A stretch of 64,000 bases of DNA from Rhizoctonia solani (taxonomy: Eukaryota > Basidiomycota > Agaricomycetes > Cantharellales > Ceratobasidiaceae), in assembly GCF_016906535.1 (NCBI RefSeq), contig NC_057378.1:558001-622000 (forward strand), in the 5' to 3' direction. Position numbers and translations under genes: made by a program. The notes below the pieces were generated by a model, which was not told where the DNA came from, did not search any database, and saw only the letters and a program-made list of their open reading frames with translations. Below are positions 46,058-61,203 of the stretch, in pieces (positions within the stretch are counted from its first letter, which is position 1; every line of letters starts with the position of its first letter).

Positions 46058-47129
46058 ATGTCATTTTTTGGAGAGCTTTTACGAGATAAAAGCTACAAAC
46101 CATACCAGCGTAAGTTGACTTCAAGCCAAATAATACATGGTTTCTATTAATTTCGATACGCAGTCGGCCTACGAGCTTTCGCAAGTCTAGGATTAATCAG
46201 CCCAGTACTCCTAGTGATCAACGCTCCTCATGGTCGCTTTTCCTGATAGTTCTTCCTCAAAGGGTTGGATAACTCGAGCATGGAATGCATTGTCATTGGA
46301 CGGTAAGAGTCTATTTTCAGAAATCGCTATGAACCTTATAACGCTATCCTCATTAGGAACCTTTTCGTGGATTATTATGGAGCTACCCTCTCCTATCACA
46401 CTATTATATGCCTTCTCACAACAAACAAAGTTATCTGATCTTTTACCACTATCCCTCACTCCTCATTCCGTTTTGCCGCTTCTCTTCGTTGGACATTACC
46501 TCAACCGTGCCATCATTTCGCCACTTCGGACCCCATCCCGATCAAGATCCCACCTTGTTGTAGTACTTGCTGCTATCGTATTCAACACCATAAACGGAAG
46601 CGTCAATGGCACATGGCTCGGTGTTGGAGCGCGTACTGGTTCGCTTGGCTGGGCTGATGTTCCCACCAGCTATTGGGTTGGAGTTGCTATGTTTGGGCTA
46701 GGCCTCTGGGGAAACATTTGGCACGACGAAGTGCTTTTGAAAATAAGAAAGGATAAGGACGGTGAGAAGGCCGAGAAGCCAAGGTATGCCATTCCATATG
46801 GTGGATTGTACTCTTTGGTATCGTTCCCAAATTATTGTGTGCGAGTGGTTTGAATGGGCAGGTAAGTTCGCTGGGAAAGCACGCACTCATCTGAGTTATC
46901 TCACTATTATATAGGCTTTGCTCTGGCATCTGGGTCTATTACGACACGTCTGCAAGAGAGCCTTACGCTGGGCCGTTACGGTGGGGTCTATATTACGCCC
47001 ACCCTATTGTTCGTTCTAGTGGAGGTTGCTTTGATGCTTCCAAGAGCACAACGGGGACATGAGTGGTACCACGAAAAGTTTGACGATTATCCCAAGGAAC
47101 GGAAAGCCGTCATTCCGTTTTTGCTGTAA
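46058..47129 (+). CDS. 3-oxo-5-alpha-steroid 4-dehydrogenase (SRD5A/DET2)-like membrane reductase
   Basis: Polytopic ER membrane NADPH-dependent reductase family. MSFFGELLRDKSYKPYQ opens; then LGLISPVLLVINAPHGRF, the N-terminal pattern of fungal members. The conserved block GHYLNRAIISPLRTPSRS is followed by FNTINGSVNGTWLG, GNIWHDEVLLKIRK, KPRYAIPYGGLYSLVSFPNY and the C-terminus MLPRAQRGHEWYHEKFDDYP then KERKAVIPFLL-stop. The last part is the NADPH-binding region characteristic of PF02544-type reductases. Two frame breaks are visible: after HGRF at about 46230-46245 (T run) and at SFPNY / CEWFEWAG at about 46832-46840. The expected reading resumes on both sides, so the gene is probably intact in the organism. 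Substrate could be a sterol or other enone lipid. Confidence 0.85.
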
Positions 47130-47863
47130 ATATTCATAAATTTGCATGCACGGACATTCATCACTTGAGCGCCTCCGAATGGCGCAAATAACTCTCACCA
47201 AGAGCTTTTGCTATTAGGCGAACGATAGTCGGAAGGTAGTGATTCACCCACAGTCTACATAAAGCTAGGGGTTACTCGTAATATCGTGAGGTAGCTCGGG
47301 CCGACGGAGATTCGAGTACGCTGCCATGGACTGCGGTCCGGAAAATGAAACAGACCTTTGGGAAACGTTCACCATGTATGTTCATATGAATGACCGCAAA
47401 GATGTAATGCGCATGTACAATGCTTACAAGCGCCACCCGTATACACCGGTCGAAATCGCTCCCGGAATCCGGGGTATTTGCAACTTCAACCAAGTTCGCG
47501 CCTTGAATCCAAACCACGTGACTGTTCTTCTCTCCTCACAGGTCCACACTTTGGGAGGATCTCCTCTTCTATAGCGCATTGTAATGCACACCTGTTCTGC
47601 CCCGAAATATCCAGTGCCCTTATTAAGACCCGTATCAATGCTTTATGGGCATTTTGATCTTCAAGTGCCACAAACGTTGATGTGTGTCAGTTCCTCATCG
47701 GTGAGGGGTATTGTTCGCAGGGCCGTTGGTCCAAGCGCACTTCTCTCACTATTGATCCCAATTGTCATCAATAATGTATAAGTAGAGCCTGCTCGACTAT
47801 GGCTCGATACTAAGCAAGTATTCAGCATCAAAGTTTCCTGCCAGTACTCCGTCCGCTACTACG
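47130..47863. other. Intergenic region without a recognised gene
   Basis: An 82-codon open frame at 47326-47574 (+) starts MDCGPENETDLWETF. It has no recognised domain and no clear splice partners; it could be part of a small unknown gene. Confidence 0.35.
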
Positions 47864-48164
47864 ATGTCTTCTCGCAACCACACAGCCCTTTCTCACCCCA
47901 CTCACGATGGCAAGCTTCATCCTTCTGTTACACCGCAACTAGCCCGTGCATTTGACGGTTTCTTTGTCAGCTTTCGCAAATGCCGCAGTTTCGCAAGATT
48001 GCGAGTCACAGAGCCTCTCTTCCCGTTTATACCGTGCTTGGTCGCTATTAGATGTACGTCATAGACATCAACCTTATTGTTCAGACCGGTTCCCTGATCA
48101 ATATTGTTCGGGTCAATTTAGTAATTTGTCTAGCATGAGTGAGTTCTTGAGCTACTTTAGGTAG
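47864..48164 (+). CDS. Possible small protein, unrecognised
   Basis: The frame MSSRNHTALSHPTHDGKLH to QLARAFDGFF is followed, one frame over, by LSAFANAAVSQDCESQSL then SSRLYRAWSLLD. Both segments read like one continuous polar helical protein, so a one-base break near 47965-47975 is likely. FPDQYCSGQFSNLSSMSE follows. No family is recognised, and the frame change makes the model weak. Confidence 0.25.
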
Positions 48165-50016
48165 CCCCCTATTCGTTCTGTTCTGAATGCACATCTGTAT
48201 TATGATTCTTTAGTTCTTGTTTTTACGCACATGTATAATTTAACGAAATCGAGTATGTGTTTGTCTCTCTTGATATGCGAAAATGAGAAAATGTGCTTGC
48301 GTAGCGAATTTCGAGAACGCCCGTGGCCAAACAGCGAGCCTCAGAAATCCAAAGACAGGCTGTATTCAGGTTTGTGAATATGTACGAGACCAATTCGTTC
48401 GTCGGTGTATATAATTCGAACTATCGCGCAACCGGTTATTAGCAAATATCTTTGAGAAAATGAGATTGAAAGCGATCAGCTCCAGGCCGTGGATCTCTCG
48501 TCGTTGTTAGCATATGTCGTCATCTGTTGACGCGAGCTTGAGCCACACATCACCCCGTTTATATCAAGAATGTGCTTATTTTCCTCTCCTTTTTGCTTGC
48601 GAGCGGCTAGAGCCCTCGTGACCACGAACCGCATGTTGGTTGGTTACAGATGTCAATGAAATACTTTAGCCAGGAATCATACCATTCATCACATTCAACA
48701 GTTGTTGAGCCCCACAATAGAGAAAATTCGGATGACGTCCAGATTTTGCCGACTGTCCGCGTCCGGAACACAAAAACCGCACCTCGACGACAAACACGGA
48801 TGAGATAGGGATACGGATTCATGGAAGTACTAATCACATTTCACCAGTACTCCGGATATAATACGCGAGTTTTTACGTCCAGGAAACCTGCCCCGTTAGG
48901 GTTCACCGTGAAGCTGCCAGAGAATCAACTGCTTTGGATATTTTATAGGGTCAATCGCGACGCTCTGTTCGGACTCCTATCTTACACCAGTTATGAGCTA
49001 ACATAGCTCCTCGTAACTACCAGCTTTTGTAAGATTTTATAGCTCAGTTCCCTCTTTCTTAGTCACCAAACCTATGCCTGGGTTCGAAGGCGCAGTTTTC
49101 CAGGTAACCCCCAAGGCCTAAGTGATTAAGTTGATAAGTTTATTTGAGGCTCTCTCTCACTTTGCGCCCAATGTTCTAACAAATAGAAAATTCTAACCTA
49201 TACGAACTTGAATCTGCTGATAGAAAATCCACCACTGAGTTTGCTTTCCGTGACAAGAAACCAAATCCTGCAGTTTTATTTAACAACAATCGATAGAACG
49301 TATCATCCGTAAGCGATTTGGGTAGGAACGTACAGAAGAACATCTGGAAGGCTTGGCGCACATATATGCAACTAGCGTACGGGACAGACCCTCTCTGCTA
49401 TCTTTACAGGTGACTTATAGCTTGATATAAAGCTTTTATTTCGCTTTTATTCGGCTATTAGTCTTGTATTCCGTTACATCGTCGCAACTAGTAGTGTTGC
49501 TATTCAAATGTACTGGGTACTTGCTACTTGTATGCATAGGAGTTGCTGGCACGGTACCACACCAAGTCAGCTGCACTTGTCGTGAGTATGTTATCAAGTT
49601 ATCCCATTGCTGGCCTCATGACATAAGGAAAGAAGATGTATTGTTCTGTCCCACAAATTATTTAGTATTTACCATTGTGAACAACGTCTTGACTTCGAGC
49701 CAACCGAAAGAACTAACACGTGTTAGCGACATAGTGTAGTGGCTTACTGAGTGTATAACCTATCACAGTGATTTATTTGTCGTAACTTCAGCATCTGATT
49801 ATATGCGATATGTTGACCTGAACATCGATTGCGGGCGTGGAGACAAGTTTGTGCATGTGATCGAATTGAATATTGGACATTCCAGACTAGTCACGTGATT
49901 TTGGGTGTCAAGGGCGCACCTTATCCCATAAGCTTGAGCGAGATGCACAGCGTGTTTCTGTAAACCCGCTTCCTGCACTCGATATACAGAAAATATACTT
50001 CAGGAAATAGCAACCG
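48165..50016. other. Intergenic region without a recognised gene
   Basis: Short open frames (for example 48821-49006 and 49464-49739 on +) lack recognisable domains. I see no RNA gene. The far end holds the promoter of the Mid1-like gene. Confidence 0.45.
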
Positions 50017-51378
50017 ATGCGAATCCTACCAGCGCCTTTGTTACCCCTACTTGCAACACTCGTCCCACCGCATGTGACTCGTGCCCAGACGACGAACGTG
50101 GTACTTCCTTTTCGCAGCACTTTCTCGCTCTCTGTCTCAGCCTCCTATTATTCTAAGCCTACCGGTACAAAATGAACCCTACTGGCTCGGTTGCTCTCTG
50201 CGGCGCTATATTACCTTATCCCCGATTTTTTTGTATCAAACGAATCTGGGTGTAACTTTGCCGGGCCTGGTGGTATTCAAGGAAGCCAGACTGGTGAAGA
50301 ACTGAGTCTTGATGAAGGATTGATTATTTATCGGGCTCAAATGCGTTCTGGTGGCGCCTTGGCTATTTGGCCGAGCTCAGGAGCAGGAGCAAACTGGACG
50401 ATAGATGTTTGCCATACAGGATGGTACGTTATTTTCTCCTGAAATGCCGGGGGCCCAAATCTTAATTTTCATTCAAAAGATTTTCCTACACACAGGAGAT
50501 TATCACAACTCCCTCTTCTAGGCGATACTAGTGCAACCGTGCACTTATATTTTCCCCGCCCTTCTTCACTCCAGAAATTCAAGAACCAATGTTTCCGAAC
50601 TACACCTTCCAAGACGCTATACCATCTGCTCCACCTATACCTTCATCTTCAGAACCTAACACGACTCCTTTTGTTCCCCACCGCAAACGCAAACGCAACA
50701 GTTTGGCTAACGAAACTCCGCCTGTGCGCTCACATCGAAGCTAGGTGGTGTTATGACAACTACCGCAACTCGCACCATTTTATCGCGACTCGAGTGGCTG
50801 GCGGAGACAGTGGTTTGTTGACGGGCTATCCGCTTCTACCAATTACACAGCGTACGTGATTGAGAACAATGCACAGGTTTCCGGACCATCATATTTGCGG
50901 ACCAAATCTGATTCGTTTCCGTGTCCTCTTGCGCATTCTATACCATATTGTCCCGAAGTTTCCTATGCAGTCCCACTTCCAGCACCCCCTGGTAGTGCAA
51001 CCTCGTATACCGACGATAATATCCCTCAGGACATCAAAGCCGTTGCTATGTCCAGTCTGACTAACTTTACGAGATCGCTGCGAACGTTCCCTTGTGGCCG
51101 AGATTGGTATTCAAGGCTCCAGACCTGTTTCCGGTTGCCAGGCCGCATATCGGAAATGGGCCTGCTCGATCATTTTCCCCCGGTGTGGCGAACCCATTCC
51201 GGAGGACAGCCTCCACGGAGCCCCTGGATCTCTTACATCTCAGCTCGCATTCAATGATGGAGGCAACAAGGGCGATACGAGCCCCGATTCCGATCCGCTC
51301 CCACAGGCAGCTCTCGTCGAGCGAAAAAACGGTGCATCGCGATCACCATTCCTCCCCAACCTGGGCGTCCACGTATAA
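50017..51378 (+). CDS. MID1: Stretch-activated calcium channel subunit Mid1-like
   Basis: Glycosylated regulatory subunit of the high-affinity Ca2+ influx system (with Cch1) at the plasma membrane and ER. MRILPAPLLPLLATLVPPHV then TRAQ is a signal peptide. LYYLIPDFFVSNESGCNFAG and MRSGGALAIWPSSGAGANWT come from the N-terminal part. The C-terminal part is diagnostic: CPEVSYAVPLPAPPGS, TNFTRSLRTFPCGRDWYS and CQAAYRKWACSIIFPRC, the Cys-rich region conserved in Mid1. The frame changes between LQTC and SGCQAAYRKW at about 51123-51127 (one extra T in TGTTTCC), and again in the N-terminal half near 50170-50215. With these corrected it reads as a complete gene ending at 51378 (LPNLGVHV-stop). Confidence 0.75.
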
Positions 51379-51762
51379 CGAGCTTTTAACCCTGTATGGA
51401 AACGTGTTCTGTTGTTGATCGTTGGTTTTGTTGACTCGTGGGACGGTACTATTGAAGGGGAGGTCGTCCGGGAATATCACAGGATGAATTTGGCAGGATT
51501 TGGTGTAACGGTGAGTAAAGTAATTCAGAGCTTTAGAATAGGATGATATTGTATGACATTGATTGTTCTAAAGATCATGTTAGATTATTAACAGTTCGCC
51601 TTCCAAATATCATAGTCGAAGACTTAGTGTTTGGCTGATGAGCTAACATTCGAGTGGTAGATGCTTCCATACATTGAACCTTCTGCTATAATCCTGGGCA
51701 CATCGTTTTGTGTATACTGATCGTACCCTAGCCACTCCTGGTATAACAATTACAGAGCTCTC
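51379..51762. other. 3' flank of Mid1-like gene
   Basis: Non-coding 3' region with no gene seen before the short repeat at 51763. Confidence 0.4.
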
Positions 51763-51963
51763 ACTGTGGTGTGATAAGATCCTGAAAATCAGTACATCAG
51801 TAAAAGTTTCCTTTTTTCAGTAGGATATGCCTGAAAATCGAAATGTTAGTATGCCTCCCTCAGCAAATCAGACTATGAAGAATTGATACCTAAAATCAAT
51901 ATGTATTGATCTTGATTTCAGTTCAATTCTTACTTAAATACACGCACTGATTTTCAGCATTAT
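51763..51963. repeat. MITE-like element with CTGAAAATCAGT termini
   Basis: The left part, GTGATAAGATCCTGAAAATC onward, matches 8106-8152. The 12-mer CTGAAAATCAGT near 51784 recurs in inverse orientation (ACTGATTTTCAG) near 51947-51958, giving inverted termini about 160-170 bp apart. Internal CTGAAAATC (51831) and GATTTCAG copies suggest a hairpin-forming, AT-rich non-autonomous element. No target-site duplication was identified. Confidence 0.45.
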
Positions 51964-52321
51964 AACCTTGTACAGTGTCTTATCTTTATTTATTTATGAT
52001 GCAGAGCTGTATGATTAGTGTGTTGCCTTTGCCTCTTATGATTAAGAGGATAACATTAGCGGAACTTTTATCCATATATACAGGCGCATTCGTACAGAAC
52101 GATTGAGACGTACTTGCATATTGAGCTGCAAACAGCGCATCAAGCGATTGCAAAGGCAAAGTTAATTCCATACAATTGGCGCCTTTCCAGACTCTCGCAT
52201 TGACAAAAACTCTATTCTAGCGGTATATAAGTTCTATAACATTGATCTATTCGGACACTATTAAGCTTTAGGGTAAAGCATTTCGTGAAAAGGGGCAGCC
52301 ATCTTCATATGGAGCGCCCGA
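51964..52321. other. 3' flank of the terpene synthase gene
   Basis: AT-rich non-coding sequence between the MITE-like element and the terpene synthase stop codon. Nothing is recognised. Confidence 0.4.
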
Positions 52322-53771
52322 TCAAACTTCAACAGAGATGGCAGCATCTAAGGCAACTGGTGCTATGATATCTACCGTTAAGGTCTCCTTCACCTTAGTG
52401 GTATTGGCACCAAAGTAACCTAGAACGGATGAGCCTATAGCCTTATGTTACGTGTAGTTAACTCACGAGGTGTTATAAACGTCCAATCGAGGAATCCCTG
52501 GACGCAGTGTTCGATCCCTTGTATGTACTGAGCAACTTCAAGATCTGTCTTGACCCCAAAAGATCGCAACTTGGCCTTCGCGTCGATATACTCTTGGACA
52601 CGATTGCGAATCGTTTGATCTACATATGTTATTGCACTTTCCAGGTCGAGTTGCAAGTTCCACATGGCGACACACACAAATTGTGAGTATCACCCCGCGA
52701 TGCTTCGATCTAATTACAATGAATTAGTCTTGTCACAAGACTATGAATAAACCTAGCATATAAATACTCACCGGAAACGAGTAAATGTCATTCGCCCAAG
52801 TCAGAATATCGTTCCCGGCAAGAGCTAACTCTACGATGATAGGATCATCATGAACCTCTGACGGTAAGGCAAGTCCCAGTGCATATTCAATGCCGACTAT
52901 TTAGAGATAAATTAAAATTAAAATTAATATCGCCATCATGTATGGGTATGCAAGGTTTGTGACGAACCAAACGCGATTCTCATAGCAGAAGTATCCCTTC
53001 GTAGTTGAATGTATTCACCTATAGTTGGTACTCGATCTTCTTTTCGATTCAGTTTCTGCTCCAAAACAGCTTTGGTATAGAAGTCGATTGCGTCAATCGT
53101 ACGCTTAGTAGTCGAAGGGCTTGAATTTGAGCGCATTCGATTGAAACAACTATGCGATGTGATATTGACTTCAGTGGGATTCGGCATGCCTATACGCGAA
53201 TTGAATGTCATACCTCTGTAGTGCAGCTGCGATTCTGAACTTCGGCGTTGGAACTTTTGGGTCCTGGAGCACTTGCATAGTAAGGCCAATTGCGAGCTTC
53301 ATACGCTCAACATCATCAAGAGCACCAGCATCTGTCATATCGTCAAACTAAATACATATGTTAGCTCAATAAGATGTTAAATGCAAAATTATCTACCGTA
53401 AATAGCCAAAGCACGAAATCCAGTGTAATTCGGAATCGTTCAAACTGGGCACCGGGATAGCACATGGATGTCATAAGGCCAAGGCCGCTCCCAAAGAACT
53501 TTTGACGCTTGGATTCGGGGATAATATCTATAGCAAAGATTCAATACTGTGTTCCACGGGGGAGGATAGTGAGTCTAAGCTGCACCGTTGGATACTTACC
53601 ATAGCTATCAAACCATTGGTATGATTCGGCTTCTGCCTGAAGTTGATTTGGATTATACTTCGTTGCAAATACCTTGCTGGTATAACCAATGATATCAGGC
53701 AAGCGAATCTGTGAGGGTAATTTTGAGTAATCTAAGAGCTTCGTGCAGGTAGACTGAGGCATAGTATTCAT
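52322..53771 (-). CDS. Sesquiterpene synthase (class I terpene cyclase)
   Basis: Ionisation-initiated cyclisation of farnesyl diphosphate is the expected reaction; the product cannot be told. It starts MNTMPQSTCTKLL (53771) or MPQ (53762). KLPSQIRLPDIIGYTSK precedes SYQWFDSYG, then KRQKFFGSGLGLMTSMCYPG and FVLWLFTFDDMTDAG, the Mg-binding DDxxD. A middle region with a Ser/Thr-rich insert is followed by GEYIQLRRDTSAMRIAFG, VGIEYALGLALPSEV, and WANDIYSFPIEASRGDTHNL, the NSE triad N-D-x-x-S-x-x-x-E split by an intron at about 52772. C-terminal blocks are CVAMWNLQLDLESAITYVD and GFLDWTFITPRYFGA. One base is missing after THNL at about 52678-52684 (TTGTGTGTGTC), the only break seen. No cytochrome P450 or other modifying gene is adjacent. 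Confidence 0.85.
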
Positions 53772-54806
53772 CGTCAGGAGAGTAAAGAGGAGGATAAGCG
53801 TACTGAGCTTGTTGGTCGATTCATTGGCCTCTCCCTTCTTAAATAGCTCGGTTTCGTGTCGTATATCCAGGTTGCCCTGAGGTATCTGCAAACGCCAATA
53901 TACATCCGTGTCTCGTAGAAGGATGGTAGCCGCTCGGTTGCCCTCAGCACAATCAGTACATCTTCCCCCGCTCTCAGACTCGGTGAAATGAGATGATCAA
54001 AAGCTCCCCTTTGGGCTGGTACGTCATACTAGTACATGAAACAAGTTGATCCGATCTGAATAGGAATCGAGCTATCCTTCAAACAAAGTAATGACATCTG
54101 CTTAGGATTAAAACGACGATCGAGGCGCACGTTTTGAAGAACTCCAGAAGTACCAGGGTATAAAGCTGGAATATTTGACAGTGTCACACGACAGCCAAGA
54201 GACGTGTCTGGGCAGTCATTCCCGTGTCTCGTCACCAATGACACCTTAGCGAACATAACCATGCGACACATTTAGTCACAAAGCGAGAAGCCTGGGTGGT
54301 GTAAATCTTAATCGAACCAACACAAGGACCCGAATTAGTATTCCGTTTGTTGGCGGAGTTGTCATACATCATACGTGCCCTGCGTAGTTGGGATATCGGT
54401 GGGATCGAAGGGTGCTATAGATATCGTGTATTAGGAGTCCAGCATCGAGGGCCAAACACCAATAGTGGCCTACGTCTGGAATAAAGAGTATACATAATAT
54501 CATTCGAACGTCATTTGTTATAAAGAACGTACATATCAAGCTGAAGGAGCCAGGGACTCTGATAATTCGGATTAGAACGGTCGATTCAAAGTCATAATAT
54601 AGCATATATCACAAATAACGAATGGATTTAATGGGGTGTTATGTGATTGGGCTGATCACCCGAGACCCTTATATCACGTGACAAGTGTCGATCACCAATT
54701 TTCCCAGACACTTGTCCTGTCACAGTTCATCCACCAAGCGACTCTGCTTGATTTTGGTAGCCGGGGTTAGATGGTGAAGTGCTGAACCAGAGGGAGCGAC
54801 ATAGAT
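53772..54806. other. Region upstream of terpene synthase, possible unrecognised minus-strand gene
   Basis: Minus-strand frames carry protein-like blocks (GHYWCLALDAGLLIHDIYST; RHGNDCPDTSLGCRVTLSNI; AATILLRDTDVYWRLQIPQG; NESTNKLSTLILLFTL) that might be exons of one gene ending just before the terpene synthase. I could not join them in frame or recognise a domain, so no gene is claimed. The right end contains the promoter of mitochondrial EF-G. Confidence 0.3.
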
Positions 54807-57775
<2,969 letters not shown>

Positions 57776-58488
57776 ATGTACTGGGATGATCATAGCTTTG
57801 TTACACCCCCACTGCATAATTTATCAATTTTTGAACGCATCCACTTGGTAGTACATGTGCAAAATTGAGGTAATAGAAACTTGAACCGAGAAACCGGGGA
57901 TATGTGCGATTTTTTTTTATCTCAAAGTTGCAGCTGCGGGCTAAACCTGCTCCATTCATTTGGCATGCCTATCTATGATACTTCCATGTCATGCCGGTAC
58001 TGCATGAACTCTGATCTATACGCTCCCCCCGGAGTATTTATATAACATTTTGCTCAGCCTAGGGTATGTAGTTGGGAACTAGGACATAGGCTGGTTGAAT
58101 ACAGCTTATCGCCGTTAGGTGTTGCACTGTACTTGTAGGCGCGATATTGTCCGCTTTTTGGCTTTTCCCCCGTATGCAATAAATCTATGCGCTTATCCCA
58201 CACATTGCACGTGCTGACGCTCGAAGGGCCAGCCCTACCAAAAAAAAAAAAGTCGAACTCCAAACCCAACCCCTGAAGGAAGACGTTTCCAAATAGCGCA
58301 TATAAACAACCTTGGGAAATGAATTTTTATCAAAATTTTCTACTGTTTTTGTATATTCCACAGTGATAACCAAATAGTCATAAAGCATCTGTCCATCCTC
58401 CTCGCCCTTACTTGGCCAAATCGCTACACACACTCGAATGAGTACGGTCGAAAAGAACACGTGCACACATAGCACACGATAAACTCCC
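57776..58488. other. Convergent intergenic region
   Basis: Lies between the 3' ends of mitochondrial EF-G and PAN3. It contains a run of A at about 58240-58251. No gene or known repeat is recognised. Confidence 0.5.
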
Positions 58489-61114
58489 TTACCGATAAGC
58501 ATTCTCGATGCACGTCTTGATTTCCTTGTACGAGACGACCAGGCAATTACGTTCGTCTCGAGAAACGAGCATCAGTCGTTCCTCGCTACCCGCGTCGAGC
58601 TATCCAAGATATCGTGGCTCGAAACCATTTACTCTCGCGCGTCTTGGAGGGACAATTTGCTCACCTTGCTCAAGTTTACGAGTACATGCGTCAGATTCAG
58701 TACCGGCTTTCCGCGCGCGTCGACTTGATGGAACACGTGATCGCGGAAGAGCTTGATAATGTATCGGTCGCCCGTTTCAGCCCATCGTGGATCGTGGTCG
58801 AACCTGTTGGTTTTGGGCGTTAGCGCCCCGCCAATGTCGGACGGAGGATAACTACTTACTCTGGTCGTTCGTTGATGAATCCGAATTTGCAGAGCAACCT
58901 GACTAGCCGCCCGTTCTCGAGTTCGCGAGAGAGTTCGGATTCGAGCGTGTCGGCTTGGCTGAGGAGGTAATTGCACGGTTAGCTGGGAGTCAGGAATACA
59001 AAAGGAGAGTAGAGCTCAAGATTTCCAAGAGTCTTGGTACGAAGGTATATGCGCTACAGAATATGCATAGGATGCATCACTTACTCGAGCATTGCATCCA
59101 TCTCGGCGCCGATAATCGCCGGACTAATCTCCTTGAATAAATGCTCGATAGTCTAACCCATTACCAATTAATTAACCTCGGTCGGCCAAACAACTCGAGC
59201 TTAAAAAAACACGGACCTTGCCCACCGCTGGCGTCACAAGCCAAACCACCGTCTGCCTCAACAACGGAGAAAACCTGCTTAAAGCTTGGGCCGAGGCAAG
59301 GTTCTGTTGGTTCACCGAGTTGGCATTGTTGTTGGTTCGTCTTGTAGAGGGTGACTGGTTTGTAGGCGACTGGATCGACAACTGAGAAAGGTTGGATGTG
59401 CCGCAGACTAACTGGAGGAGAAGAGACCCAAGGGACAAAAGATCCTCTTGCTGGATAACGTTATGTTAGGTAACAGAAATGGCGGAAAACATGGTTCTGG
59501 CTCACCAGATAAACCTCAGGTGTAGGTTGGCCGTCATAAGTCATGATATCAACAAGACCAACAGTATTTATCCGAACTCTGTGTATTATGTAAGAGAGGT
59601 AGAACAGTATGGGTGATTCATGGACTCACCGACCGACGCCCGTAACCAACACCCGTTGGCATCCAAACACCTAAGCGCCATTCCCCGACCGTGTACGACT
59701 CGTATCGCATTCGCCAGCTGCAGCAAGTACGTCCACAACATCGTTCATCCAGGGACTGTGTACCCAGTTGTTGGCTGAACGGAGCTACCGATCCCTGAGT
59801 GCTCGCTCGTGGGTGCATTTGAGGAGAAAATTGGGATTGCGGAGAGAACGCGCCTGCAAACGAGTTGAACGATGCGGATTGCGAGAGGGCTTGGGCAATC
59901 GAGGCGGAGGCTGGGAGAGAGTTTGCTCGGCCCGGTGGTGTCTGGAATGAGTAACCTGAAAAGCTCTGGGAAAGCCGTAAGATTGGGCATTTGGACTGCC
60001 GAATGTTGATCCCGGAGCGAATGCAGGCGAATTAAAGGGCGGGGAGCCGGCATACTGGGATGTGGGGGATGTAGGACCAAAGTGAGCGGGGGGAAAGTTG
60101 CGATTCGGGGAAAAGGTCCGGGGTTTAGTGGGGGATGATTGTTGGGAGCGAGAGTTGGCTCCGGGTGGCGTCGAGGGTGCAAGGTGTTGGGCTTGAAGAG
60201 TGCGTGCAGTGGATGGTATTCGTAAACCACGACGAGCGCTGCAAGCAGTGTAAGTATGTGATGAAAATAAGCAAATATCTGAGAGAAAATACATTGATCG
60301 TTAAATGCGCGAGTTGTGAATGCCTCGTGTGGTCGAACGATACTCGGGTGAGGCATATTTGACCAGGCTTCATTGTGGTAAGGGCCGAGTCGTGCGGGAG
60401 TCTACAATCTAGGTAATTTGACGTCAGTTAAGCGCTTTTTCGAGTGCCAGCACGTACTTTCTACTCGATAGAGGACATATGTATTCCCATCCCTGCTATT
60501 TACTGCTCGATAGACCGACGTGGAGAACCCTCCGAGAAAGCTTTGGCTAGGCGCGGGTTCCAATATAGCCAAGGAGTGATAAGCGTGGACCTCGTCGGGG
60601 AGAGGTGGAGTAGGATGACCGAATGGCGTCTGATAAAACGCGTCCTGCTTCCGATGCAGCTCGTCCCGGAGATCGGGTGTCATGAAATGGGAGCGAGAAA
60701 CACTATGTCGAGGTGCATTCGGGTGATAGTTGTGAAAGTCAAGGGGCTCCAGAGTGTACTGGGACAAGAGCGGTGCGTAGTAAGGCGCATAGGCGCCAGG
60801 CTCGTACTGAACATGGTGATAGTTGGCCGAGAACGGGTCTTCTGTTGTCTCGGACGGTGGGGAGTCGGTACTTGGCTGACTTGCTCGCTCCCGGTAGTGA
60901 ATCTGGGAACAAAGACGGGTGCATGTACTCCAAGAGACTTGCTTGCCGAGGGGGATTCGGGCGGAGACTTGAGACTTGTGAAGAGTCAGAGACAGCCGTT
61001 GAAGCGACGCGTGACTCACGCGGTAGGGGGAGGGGTGGTGGCCTTCTTCGTCGGAGTCGCAGTCCGAGACCCCGGATCCACGATCGGGATGGCCGACGAT
61101 GTGCGCGGCAGCAT
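58489..61114 (-). CDS. PAN3: PAN3, regulatory subunit of the PAN2-PAN3 deadenylase
   Basis: Pseudokinase subunit that recruits Pan2 to poly(A)-binding protein for mRNA deadenylation in the cytoplasm. The N-terminal region, [18 protein letters not shown] then [14 protein letters not shown], leads after an intron to [20 protein letters not shown]. Then come [40 protein letters not shown] and [20 protein letters not shown] (degenerate glycine loop), plus [18 protein letters not shown], and a Ser/Pro/Gln-rich insert. C-terminal knob: [60 protein letters not shown] and [20 protein letters not shown], stop at 58489. Frame changes near 60890 and in the low-complexity insert make the exact exons uncertain. 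I saw no CCCH zinc finger at the N-terminus; the true start could be elsewhere. Confidence 0.85.
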
Positions 61115-61203
61115 CGCGGCGGAGGGGGAGGACACTCTCAGTCACGTGCGACATAAATATCACGTCAGCAGATGGCGCTTAGCTGAATTACCAATCGACC
61201 GTC
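61115..61203. promoter_or_regulatory. Short divergent promoter, PAN3 / AP-1 beta
   Basis: Only 89 bp separate the proposed PAN3 start (61114, -) from the adaptin start (61204, +). If the PAN3 start lies further upstream the two transcripts would overlap head to head. Confidence 0.35.
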
